Shown in pieces: positions 21,313 to 28,402 of a stretch of DNA of 64,000 nt. The notes under the pieces are model-generated. The model made no database searches, was not told the DNA's origin, and worked only from the letters and a program-made list of their open reading frames with translations. Each line of letters begins with the position of its first letter. Position 1 is the first letter of the stretch. The stretch is from NCBI GenBank assembly GCA_965279705.1, contig OZ257257.1, positions 3,162,001 to 3,226,000 on the forward strand, given 5' to 3'. This DNA is from Stagnimonas sp965279705 (GTDB lineage Bacteria; Pseudomonadota; Gammaproteobacteria; Nevskiales; Nevskiaceae). A program made the translations under genes and the position numbers.

Positions 21313-22344
21313 TCAGGGTGCAAATCCGGGCGATTGCAGCCCGGCTGTTTCCGGCTGGCCGAACATCAGGTTGAAGCACTGCACGGCCTGCCCTGCCGCG
21401 CCTTTCACCAAGTTGTCGATCACGCTCAGCACCACCACGGTTTCGCCATCGGGTGCGAGATGCGGGCTCAAGCGACAGACGTTATTGCCGCGCACGCTGC
21501 GCGTTTCCGGATGCTCACCCTTTGGCAGCACATCGACGAACGGCTCGTCTGCATAACGCTCGGCAAACAGCTTGTGCAGGTCTATGCCCGGCTGCTTGAG
21601 CCGCGCATAGACGGTGGCATGGATACCGCGGTTCATCGGCACCAGGTGCGGCACGAACGTAATGCCTACCGGCGCTTTCGCAGCCCATGCGAGCCCCTGC
21701 TGAATCTCTGGCAGATGTCTGTGCCCAGGCACGCCGTAGGCTTTGAAGCTCTCTGCCACCTCACAGAACAGCGAGCCGATTTTTGCCTCGCGACCCGCAC
21801 CGGTCACGCCCGATTTGCAGTCTGCAATGATCCCGCGCGTTTCGATCACGCCCGCCTCCAGCAGCGGCGCGAGCGCCAGCTGCACGGCGGTGGGGTAACA
21901 GCCCGGCCCGGCGGTGAGGCGCGCATTCGCGATTGTCGTGCGATGCAGTTCGGGAATGCCGTAAGCAGCCTCCTGCAAGGCCTCCAGCGCCGTGTGCGGG
22001 TGCGCATACCACTGGGTATAGATCGCAGGGTCCTGCAGTCGGAAGTCTGCCGAGAGGTCGATGACTTTTACGCCTTGCGCCAGCAGTGCCGGGGCCATCT
22101 GCATGGCCGTGCCATGCGGTGTCGCAAAGAAAACAGCCTGGCATTGCGCAAGACGTGCCGGGTCTGGTGCCTCAAATACCGCATCGCAAAATCCGCGCAG
22201 CGCCGGGAACAAAGCATCTGCCCGCTTGCCGGCTTCCTGCCGTGAAGTCAGCACGCGCACTTTTGCCGTCGGGTGCTGCGCCAATAGCCGCAGTAGCTCC
22301 GTGCCGGTGTAGCCGGTGCCGCCAACGATTCCGATCTCGATCAT
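21313..22344 (-). CDS. argC: N-acetyl-gamma-glutamyl-phosphate reductase
   Basis: 343 residues; the NADPH-dependent third step of arginine synthesis. The Rossmann motif is GIVGGTGYTGTELLR at the N-terminus. The catalytic cysteine is C149 in the signature GPGCYPTAVQLAL. The ATG at 22344 was chosen because it places the Rossmann motif at the usual distance from the start. It is divergent from hemJ. Confidence 0.95.
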   Translation of the reverse strand: MIEIGIVGGTGYTGTELLRLLAQHPTAKVRVLTSRQEAGKRADALFPALRGFCDAVFEAPDPARLAQCQAVFFATPHGTAMQMAPALLAQGVKVIDLSADFRLQDPAIYTQWYAHPHTALEALQEAAYGIPELHRTTIANARLTAGPGCYPTAVQLALAPLLEAGVIETRGIIADCKSGVTGAGREAKIGSLFCEVAESFKAYGVPGHRHLPEIQQGLAWAAKAPVGITFVPHLVPMNRGIHATVYARLKQPGIDLHKLFAERYADEPFVDVLPKGEHPETRSVRGNNVCRLSPHLAPDGETVVVLSVIDNLVKGAAGQAVQCFNLMFGQPETAGLQSPGFAP

Positions 22345-22410
22345 GTTTTCTGCCCAAAGCCTGCCGGGGGCTGCGATGATACAGGCCACATTTTCCTACC
22401 GACGCGCCTC

Positions 22411-22845
22411 ATGCTCTGGATCAAAGCCATACACGTCATCTTTGTCGTCAGCTGGTTTGCAGGCCTGCTCTATCTGCCACGTCTTTTCGTTTATCACACC
22501 GAGGCCCAAGGCGAGATAGAGCACAACCGCTTCTGCGTGATGGAGAAAAAGCTCTACACCATCGCCCTGATTGGCATGATCGGCACTTGGATTTTCGGCA
22601 TCGCCACCCTGCTATCTGCCGATGCGGCCTACGCCAAGGCCACGTACTGGAGCATGGGTTGGCTGCACGCTAAGTTGCTCCTGGTCATTGCTCTCTCGGG
22701 CTACCAGGGCTGGATGAAAACCCGGGTGCGTGCCTTTGCGGCACGCAAGAACGACAAGAGCGCGAAGTTTTATCGCTTGATGAACGAGGTGCCGGCAGTG
22801 ATCCTGATCGCGGTGGTGATTCTGGTCATCGTCAAACCGTTCTGA
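22411..22845 (+). CDS. hemJ: protoporphyrinogen IX oxidase, HemJ type
   Basis: 144 residues with four membrane helices. The family signatures WIKAIHVIFVVSWFAGLLYLPR (in two overlapping parts, residues 3-24) with the conserved H8, and MGWLHAKLLLV with a conserved Lys, are present. HemJ oxidises protoporphyrinogen IX in the penultimate step of haem synthesis. It is followed by a bidirectional terminator and then bfr, so haem and iron genes lie together. Confidence 0.9.
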   Translation: MLWIKAIHVIFVVSWFAGLLYLPRLFVYHTEAQGEIEHNRFCVMEKKLYTIALIGMIGTWIFGIATLLSADAAYAKATYWSMGWLHAKLLLVIALSGYQGWMKTRVRAFAARKNDKSAKFYRLMNEVPAVILIAVVILVIVKPF

Positions 22846-22855
22846 CCCTTCACCG

Positions 22856-22894
22856 CCCACAAAAAAGGCCGCATCGAGCGGCCTTTTTTGTGGG
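22856..22894. terminator. bidirectional intrinsic terminator (hemJ / bfr)
   Basis: A perfect inverted repeat: CCCAC, A6, then GGCCGC, a 5-nt loop, GCGGCC, T6 and GTGGG. It reads as a terminator on both strands between convergent hemJ and bfr. Confidence 0.93.
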
Positions 22895-22903
22895 TGCAGC
22901 CGC

Positions 22904-23386
22904 TTACGAGTGCGAAGGCATCTCGATCTGCGACTGGCAGTAGTTCTGCAAACCGATGGTCTCGATGATCTTGAGCTGCTCTTCGATGAAATCGATGTGC
23001 TCTTCTTCGCTTTCCTGGATGCGCACCAGCAGCTCGCGGGTGACGTAATCCTTCACCACTTCGCAGTGCGCAATGGCATCGCGATAGAGCGGATGTGCTT
23101 GAAGCTCGAGCTTCAGGTCACAGCGCAGCACTTCTTCCACGTTTTCGCCAATGAACAGCTTGCCGAGATCCTGCAGATTGGGCAGACCTTCGAGGAACAG
23201 GATGCGGGCGATGATCTTGTCCGCGTGCTTCATCTCGTCGATGGACTCGTGGTACTCGTGCGCTCCGAGCTTCTTCAAGCCCCAGTTCTGCAACATGCGG
23301 GCGTGCAGGAAGTATTGATTGATCGCCGTCAGCTCGTTCTTGAGCGCAGCATTGAGATATTCGAGAACCTTGACGTCGCCTTGCAT
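22904..23386 (-). CDS. bfr: bacterioferritin
   Basis: 160 residues; a four-helix bundle that assembles into a 24-mer storing iron. Ferroxidase ligands E18, E51 and H54 are present, and M52 is the haem-binding methionine (DEMKHAD). The second-site EEEHIDFIE is also seen. The start at 23386 is chosen by homology (MQGD) and a GGAG site. The related bfd gene lies 119 bp upstream on the same strand. Confidence 0.96.
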   Translation of the reverse strand: MQGDVKVLEYLNAALKNELTAINQYFLHARMLQNWGLKKLGAHEYHESIDEMKHADKIIARILFLEGLPNLQDLGKLFIGENVEEVLRCDLKLELQAHPLYRDAIAHCEVVKDYVTRELLVRIQESEEEHIDFIEEQLKIIETIGLQNYCQSQIEMPSHS

Positions 23387-23505
23387 GGCTTTGCTCCATA
23401 AGTAAGGGAGCAAGACTACAGGTCAGACTTCATTGCGGCAAGTGACTGTTTTATTTGACTATTTGAGTGATTTTGCGTGCGATTCGCATCACGCTTACGG
23501 CGCAA

Positions 23506-23712
23506 TCAAGCAGCAACAGCCACCGGCATGAAGTGATGTGCGTTCTGGCGCGCCAAAGCGTCTGACAAACAACGACGCGCTTCTGGTACGCATTTGCCGC
23601 AGCAGCTGCCCAGGCCAGTCATGTCCTTGAGATCTTTCAGCCTGCGCACGCCCTGCTCCACGGAACGCTCGATGCGTTTGTCGGAAACGGCCTTGCAGAC
23701 ACAGATATACAT
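23506..23712 (-). CDS. bfd: bacterioferritin-associated ferredoxin
   Basis: 68 residues; a [2Fe-2S] protein that reduces and mobilises iron stored in bacterioferritin. The cysteines are C4 and C6 (ICVC) plus C37, C38 and C41 (SCCGKC). The start at 23712 is set by the MYICVC N-terminus. The C-terminal alanine/valine tail is not conserved. A Fur-like box lies 57-75 bp upstream. Confidence 0.93.
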   Translation of the reverse strand: MYICVCKAVSDKRIERSVEQGVRRLKDLKDMTGLGSCCGKCVPEARRCLSDALARQNAHHFMPVAVAA

Positions 23713-23768
23713 GGACGGAGCACTCGGATCAGGCGCGCAATAGCGCCGAAAAGGATGTTCCTGCAAAT

Positions 23769-23787
23769 GCGAATGATTGTCAATGTT
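23769..23787 (-). promoter_or_regulatory. candidate Fur box upstream of bfd
   Basis: The minus strand reads AACATTGACAATCATTCGC, which matches 13 of 19 positions of the Fur consensus, with a strong central GACAATCATT. It lies upstream of bfd, a gene that is Fur-repressed in other bacteria. A weaker match than a canonical box. Confidence 0.5.
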
Positions 23788-23815
23788 CTGAACTGCCGAC
23801 TCAAATCTTCGTGTT

Positions 23816-24331
23816 TCAGGGCTGTGCTGCGTCGTGAAAGGTGCTGGGGGACGTGACGCCCGCCTGAGCTGCCAATGTCGTCAGCGCCTGCTGGTACACG
23901 GCGCGCTTGAAGTAAATTACCTGTGCCACCGGCGACCAGTAGTCCACCCAGCGCCAGGCATCGAACTCTGGCGTGGCATTGGCATCCAGCCGCACACGGT
24001 CATCGCCAGCAGTGAGCTTGAGCAAGAACCAGCGCTGCTTCTGTCCAATACACAGCGGCTTGTTGCCGCGCCTTACCAGGTGCTTGGGCAACAGATAACT
24101 CAGCCAGCCCTCGGTCACACCCAGCAATTCGACATGTTTGGGCTTGAGGCCCAGCTCTTCTTCCAGTTCGCGGTAGCAGGCAGCCTCCGGCGATTCGCCG
24201 CGCTTGATACCGCCTTGGGGGAACTGCCAAGCCTGCTGGCCAATGCGCTTGGCCAGCAAAACCTGCCCGACCTCGGTGGGATGCAAGACGATGATGCCCA
24301 CGTTTGGTCTGAATCCATCTGCGTCGATCAC
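23816..24331 (-). CDS. rppH: RNA pyrophosphohydrolase
   Basis: 171 residues; a Nudix hydrolase that removes pyrophosphate from mRNA 5' ends and starts decay. The Nudix box is at residues 40-61 (GGIKRGESPEAACYRELEEE then LG). Flanking features FRPNVGIIV, WQFPQGGI and TEGWLSYLLP agree with RppH. It ends near bfd on the same strand and lies 156 bp downstream of pdxH. Confidence 0.94.
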   Translation of the reverse strand: MIDADGFRPNVGIIVLHPTEVGQVLLAKRIGQQAWQFPQGGIKRGESPEAACYRELEEELGLKPKHVELLGVTEGWLSYLLPKHLVRRGNKPLCIGQKQRWFLLKLTAGDDRVRLDANATPEFDAWRWVDYWSPVAQVIYFKRAVYQQALTTLAAQAGVTSPSTFHDAAQP

Positions 24332-24487
24332 GTCACCACCTGGTTGGATGACGACGATCTTTCCACATCCCGCCGAGACGCGGCAATGTGAGTGCCGTTA
24401 CAGGGCCGTTTGCTGCGCGTCTTGTTTGATACCACCACTGCCCCGCGCAGGCCGTCTTCAATTCGGCTACGCCCTGAAGGACAGGCC

Positions 24488-25108
24488 CTAAGGCTCCAGC
24501 CGCTCAATTGTCCAAGCGCCATCTGCAAGACGAAAGCGCAGCCGATCGTGCAGACGGTTATCACGCCCCTGCCAGAACTCGATGCGGTCTGGTCGCAGCG
24601 CATAGCCGCCCCAGAACGGCGGGAGCGGGATCTCTCCCTCGGCAAACTGTTGCCGATGCACGACCAGACGGGCATCGAGCGTCGCGCGCGAATCCACCAC
24701 TTGCGATTGTGCGGACGTCCACGCACCGATCTGTGAACCACGCGGCCGGGAGTGGAAATACTCCGTCGAAGCCTTCGCACCGAGTTTTTCAATGCGCCCC
24801 TCGAAGCGCACGCTGCGCTCCAGCTGATCCCACCAGAACGTCGCCGCTGCAAATGGATTGCCTGCGATTTCGCCACCCTTGCGCGACTCGTAATTGGTGA
24901 AAAACCACAGAGCGCCTTCGTGCAAACCACGCATCAGCACCACGCGGGCAGAAGGCCTGCCATCGGCGCCGACCGTGGCCAGAGTCATCGCCGTCGGCTC
25001 GATCATGCCAATGGCCTTGGCGTCTGCCAGCCACACCGCGAACTGGGCGAGCGGGTCGCGCAACACGTCGGCTTCGACCAGCGGTGGGTTCTTGGTGTAC
25101 TGCGCCAT
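24488..25108 (-). CDS. pdxH: pyridoxamine 5'-phosphate oxidase
   Basis: 206 residues; FMN-dependent oxidation of pyridoxamine/pyridoxine phosphate to pyridoxal phosphate. Family motifs: RVVLMRG, FFTNYESRKGGEIAGNPFAA, SRPRGSQIGAW, PPFWGGY and the C-terminal RLHDRLRFR equivalent. The start at 25108 gives the expected length; a much longer in-frame extension upstream is antisense to the acuI-like gene and is rejected. It is divergent from that gene. The 156-bp gap to rppH shows nothing I can identify. Confidence 0.94.
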   Translation of the reverse strand: MAQYTKNPPLVEADVLRDPLAQFAVWLADAKAIGMIEPTAMTLATVGADGRPSARVVLMRGLHEGALWFFTNYESRKGGEIAGNPFAAATFWWDQLERSVRFEGRIEKLGAKASTEYFHSRPRGSQIGAWTSAQSQVVDSRATLDARLVVHRQQFAEGEIPLPPFWGGYALRPDRIEFWQGRDNRLHDRLRFRLADGAWTIERLEP

Positions 25109-25174
25109 GCGCTTGTGCCTCGTTAGATTGCTAGGATTCGGCGCACACCATAACGACTTACCGGAGCGAGACCA

Positions 25175-26188
25175 ATGAGCACTGCCGTCCCCGCCACTTT
25201 CCGCGCACTGCGGGTTTATTCCGAGGGCGGCAACCATCGGGTGGCACTCGAAAACATCGGCATCGACGACCTCTCGCCCGGCAATGTCGTGGTGCGTGTC
25301 GCCTACAGCGGCATCAACTACAAGGATGCGCTGGCGGTCACCGGCAAGGGCAAGATCCTGCGCGGCAGCCCGCGCGTGCCGGGCATTGATCTGGCCGGGC
25401 ATGTGGTCAGCAGCCAAGACGCCCGCTACCAACCCGGCGACGCCGTGCTGGTCACCGGCTGCAACATCGGCGAGCAGATGGACGGCGGCTACAGCGAGTA
25501 CGCGCGCCTGCCAGCTGATGCGCTGGTGCGATTGCCAGCAGGCCTCACACTCGAAGAAGCCATGGCCATCGGCACCGCCGGCTTCACCGCTGCGCTGGCA
25601 CTGCAACGCATGCTCGACAATCACCAGACCACGACGATGGGTACCATCCTGGTCACGGGTGCCACCGGCGGCGTCGGCGGCATCGCGCTCAGCATCTTCA
25701 AGGCGCATGGCTTCAAGATGGCCGCGCTCACCGGCAAGCCGGAAGTGGCCGAGTATCTGCACTCGATCGGCGCCGACGAAGTGATCGACCGTGAGTCGGT
25801 CGTGATGGGCAGCAAACCGCTGGAAGGCGCGCTCTGGGGCGGTGCCGTCGACAATCTAGGCGGCGACACCCTCGCCTGGCTCACTCGCACAGTGAAGCCC
25901 TGGGGCAATATCGCCAGCATCGGACTGGCGCAGGCACATACGCTGAGCACCACCGTCATGCCGTTCCTGCTGCGCGGCGTCTCGATTCTCGGCATCCACT
26001 CGGTGGAATGCCCGCGCGCCTGGCGACTGGAGCTGTGGAAGCACCTCAGCACCGACTGGAAGCCCGAAGGGCTGCTCAGCAAGATCGCCACCCGCACGGT
26101 GATGCTCGAAGACCTCACCACGGTCTGCGAGGAGTACATCACCGGCAGCGTCACCGGCCGCACGCTGGTCCAGCATCGGCAGCCGTAA
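25175..26188 (+). CDS. YhdH/AcuI-type acrylyl-CoA reductase or quinone oxidoreductase
   Basis: 337 residues of the medium-chain dehydrogenase/reductase superfamily without zinc ligands. The GroES-like N-domain carries YSGINYKDALAVTGKG and PRVPGIDLAG. The Rossmann motif is VTGATGGVGGIALSI, and LGIHSVECPRAWR is typical of the YhdH/AcuI group. Members reduce acryloyl-CoA to propionyl-CoA with NADPH; others are annotated only as quinone reductases. AGCGAG lies just ahead of the ATG. Confidence 0.88.
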   Translation: MSTAVPATFRALRVYSEGGNHRVALENIGIDDLSPGNVVVRVAYSGINYKDALAVTGKGKILRGSPRVPGIDLAGHVVSSQDARYQPGDAVLVTGCNIGEQMDGGYSEYARLPADALVRLPAGLTLEEAMAIGTAGFTAALALQRMLDNHQTTTMGTILVTGATGGVGGIALSIFKAHGFKMAALTGKPEVAEYLHSIGADEVIDRESVVMGSKPLEGALWGGAVDNLGGDTLAWLTRTVKPWGNIASIGLAQAHTLSTTVMPFLLRGVSILGIHSVECPRAWRLELWKHLSTDWKPEGLLSKIATRTVMLEDLTTVCEEYITGSVTGRTLVQHRQP

Positions 26189-26224
26189 TCGGCGCGGTGC
26201 AATGAGCTGCCATGCTTGATCGTA

Positions 26225-26506
26225 TTACGGCCCGCCGTACCGGCTGCCCGAAATCCGCCCGCTGGACACCTTCGCCGCCACTGTGCCCTTCGGGGCCGCA
26301 TACCAGCCCGGATCAAGGTAGTCACCGCGCGCAAGATCGTCGCGTACCTTCACCACCGTGAACATGCCGCCCATTTCGCTCGCCACGTGCGGGCCTTCGC
26401 CGCTCATCATCGGCAAGGTGTTTTTCGGGCCCCTCCATAGCGTCTTGCTGGCCGGGCGTGAGCAGTGCCGTGGCGACGAGCAGCGCCGCTTGGATACGTT
26501 TTTCAT
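26225..26506 (-). pseudogene. small exported protein gene, reading frame probably broken
   Basis: The open frame gives 93 residues from an ATG with AGGAG 6 nt upstream, but its first 25 residues look random. The adjacent frame over the same bases reads RIQAALLVATALLTPG, a clear signal peptide that would follow MKK if one base were added to the A-run after the ATG. A second shift near the GGGGCCC run then returns to the frame carrying NTLPMMSGEGPHVASEMGG and GDYLDPGWYAAPKGTV. That second part recalls the C-terminal tail of some multicopper oxidases (from memory). Two compensating single-base shifts imply decay or assembly error. It is the last gene of the metal cluster. Confidence 0.55.
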
Positions 26507-26515
26507 GCGCGGCTC

Positions 26516-26911
26516 CTAGGCCAGTGCAGGCAGCACGAATGCGAAACCAAAGCCGATCGCAAACAGCACGAGGGCGACGATGTAGATCACCACCGAAGCC
26601 TTGCGAACGCGCGCGCAAGCCGCAGCCAATTGGGCATCGGCAGGGCATGGCAGGCTGCGGGCGCGCCACAGCAGCGCGCCTGCGGCAATCATCAGGACAG
26701 CGGCCGTGCCGAAGGTGAGCGCCTTGTGCAGCGAGAGCCACACCAGCCACGGTGCGGCACTCACCAACCCCGCCAGCGCTGCCCCCGCGCCTAGTGCGAC
26801 GAACAACGCCGGCAGGGCACAACACAGCAGGGTCGAGGTGCTGGCGAGCAGCGAGAGTGTCGCCGCCCCCAGGCCGGTTTTCAGGCCGGTGTCGATGGCA
26901 GGCGCGCTCAT
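26516..26911 (-). CDS. MerT/MerC-like small metal transporter
   Basis: 131 residues with about four membrane helices. A vicinal cysteine pair sits in the first helix (STLLCCALPALF), a further cysteine in the loop SLPCPADAQLAAAC, as in mercuric or other heavy-metal uptake proteins of the MerT/MerC type. The start at 26911 overlaps the stop of the MerP-like gene by 4 bp (ATGA). The pairing of a periplasmic metal-binding protein with a cysteine-pair membrane protein supports metal import. No merA or merR is present, so the metal may well not be mercury. Confidence 0.65.
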   Translation of the reverse strand: MSAPAIDTGLKTGLGAATLSLLASTSTLLCCALPALFVALGAGAALAGLVSAAPWLVWLSLHKALTFGTAAVLMIAAGALLWRARSLPCPADAQLAAACARVRKASVVIYIVALVLFAIGFGFAFVLPALA

Positions 26912-27234
26912 TTGCTGTGCGCCTGCTTGATGGCTGCCAACGGCTCGGCGGAGCGGCTGATGGCTTTCACGGTGTAGCCCGCGTCGGTGAGCGTGCTGGT
27001 CAGCTCGGCATCCGGCACATCCTGTGCGGGCTTGAGACCCATGGCGACCAGGCCATGTTCGAGGTTGACGTAGACGCCATCGGTGGCGGCAAAGCCTTTC
27101 AGTTTCTTCTCGATGCCTTGTGCGCAAAAGGCGCAGACGAGGCCATCGACTTTCATCGTGATGGATTGATTCGCCTGAGCCGCAGCGAGTGTGGAAGCCA
27201 GTGCGAGGGCGAGTGCAGTAAGTATTTTCAACAT
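26908..27234 (-). CDS. periplasmic heavy-metal-associated (HMA) domain protein, MerP-like
   Basis: 108 residues. A signal peptide (1-19, ending TLAAA) is followed by an HMA fold with the metal site C34-x-x-C37 in GLVCAFCAQGIEKKL. Such proteins bind a soft metal ion in the periplasm and hand it to a membrane partner, here the directly coupled MerT-like gene. GGAGCAATCCC gives the ribosome site. Confidence 0.82.
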   Translation of the reverse strand: MLKILTALALALASTLAAAQANQSITMKVDGLVCAFCAQGIEKKLKGFAATDGVYVNLEHGLVAMGLKPAQDVPDAELTSTLTDAGYTVKAISRSAEPLAAIKQAHSK

Positions 27235-27267
27235 GGGATTGCTCCGTAACAGTGGTTAGAAAGGGAT

Positions 27268-27933
27268 TTAGAAATTGAACATGGTCATGGCTTGCAACTT
27301 ACCGTCGAGCGTGGGGCCGGCCTCGAACCAGACGCTGCCCCAACTGCGCGCCGCGAACAGACGCAGCAGCAGTGCAGCCTCCACACCGTCGTAGATGCCC
27401 CCGGTGTAGGTGCGGCCTTGGGCCACGATCCAGGTCGCCACGCCGTCGTAACGATGCGCGTAGGGTGCAAAGCCCAGTTGCAGGGTGTCGATGCGATGGG
27501 TGAAGGCGGTCGCATGATGGATTTCGCTCTTGGCGGAACTGTAGAAACGCAGGGTTTCGTAGTCGGCCTGCAAGCCAGCCTGTCCCACCGTTTCAGCGCC
27601 GACAAAATCGCTGCCGGTCGCGCGGCCGAGGCCGCCGAAGGCAAAGATGTTGGCTTGTGCCTTGGGCAGGTTCCAGCGCTTTAGCAGGGCATTTGTGCGC
27701 ACATAGGTGATGTCGCGCGAGAAGCGGCCGTCCTCGGCGTCGATACGCAGTTGGCCGGCGCCGATCGAGTACCAGAATTTCGGCGCGTAATAGGTCTGCG
27801 CCTCGCTCATGGTGCCGGCGCCGTACTCGGCCATCGCCGTCCAGCCATTTTGAAAAGCAATGGGTTTTGCGCTTGCGGGCGGGGCTGCAAGCCAGAGTGC
27901 TGCCACAGCAGGCAGCGCGAAAAATCGTTTCAT
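27268..27933 (-). CDS. exported protein of unknown function, probably beta-rich
   Basis: 221 residues. A signal peptide (1-22, ending PPASA) is preceded by GGAGACTTCCC. The mature part has many alternating aromatic/hydrophobic strands (YYAPKFWYSIGAG, GVATWIVAQGRTYTGG, WGSVWFEAGPTLDGKLQAMTMFNF) and ends in phenylalanine, which fits an outer-membrane beta-barrel. I do not recognise the family. It lies between the CopL-like gene and the MerP-like gene on the same strand, so a role in metal handling is inferred from position only. Confidence 0.6.
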   Translation of the reverse strand: MKRFFALPAVAALWLAAPPASAKPIAFQNGWTAMAEYGAGTMSEAQTYYAPKFWYSIGAGQLRIDAEDGRFSRDITYVRTNALLKRWNLPKAQANIFAFGGLGRATGSDFVGAETVGQAGLQADYETLRFYSSAKSEIHHATAFTHRIDTLQLGFAPYAHRYDGVATWIVAQGRTYTGGIYDGVEAALLLRLFAARSWGSVWFEAGPTLDGKLQAMTMFNF

Positions 27934-28008
27934 GGGAAGTCTCCAAAATCCAATCGGCTGCACGGGTTCACCGCGCAGGGGCGCACCTCGCGGTGCGTGG
28001 GCGATCAG

Positions 28009-28368
28009 CTAAAGGAGTGCAGCAGGTGGCCTTAATGGCGGGCCGTAGTAAGCCGTCGGCAACGCCGCTTGGGGGCGTTCGGCAATCACTTCGGCCTGCT
28101 GTGTGAACAGCATGGTCAGCGCAGACAGCGACAGCGCGGGCACGCCGCCGCAACTGAAGACGCAATGGCAGTTGCCGGTGCCGCAGCAGTTCATTGCGGC
28201 CTTGCTGACATGCGCTTTTGCGGCCTCCTGATGACAGGGCGGCAGCTCGGCAATGTGCGCGGCCACCTGCACCTCACCCGCCGCCATACGGCTGGCTGCC
28301 CAAGCGCTGCCTACGCCCTGCATCAGCAGGACGAACACGATCAGGCAGTGGAGGAGCGGGTGGCGCAT
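28009..28368 (-). CDS. CopL-like small exported cysteine-rich protein
   Basis: 119 residues from the ATG at 28368; a GTG seven codons upstream is possible. A signal peptide (to about residue 25) precedes a cysteine/histidine-rich stretch, CHQEA then NCCGTGNCHCVFSC. This is like the CopL group of small copper-responsive proteins seen upstream of copAB in Xanthomonas. The C-terminus is proline-rich (PLRPPAAL). It heads the metal cluster. Copper is the best guess for the metal, but no CopA/CopB gene follows. Confidence 0.6.
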   Translation of the reverse strand: MRHPLLHCLIVFVLLMQGVGSAWAASRMAAGEVQVAAHIAELPPCHQEAAKAHVSKAAMNCCGTGNCHCVFSCGGVPALSLSALTMLFTQQAEVIAERPQAALPTAYYGPPLRPPAALL

Positions 28369-28402
28369 GGCGAGATGATAGACCGACACATGCTGATCAG
28401 GT

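Noticed and set aside
25109..25762. Upstream extension of pdxH
   Set aside because: The in-frame extension runs antisense through the YhdH/AcuI-like gene and has no homology to the family; the ATG at 25108 gives the standard length.
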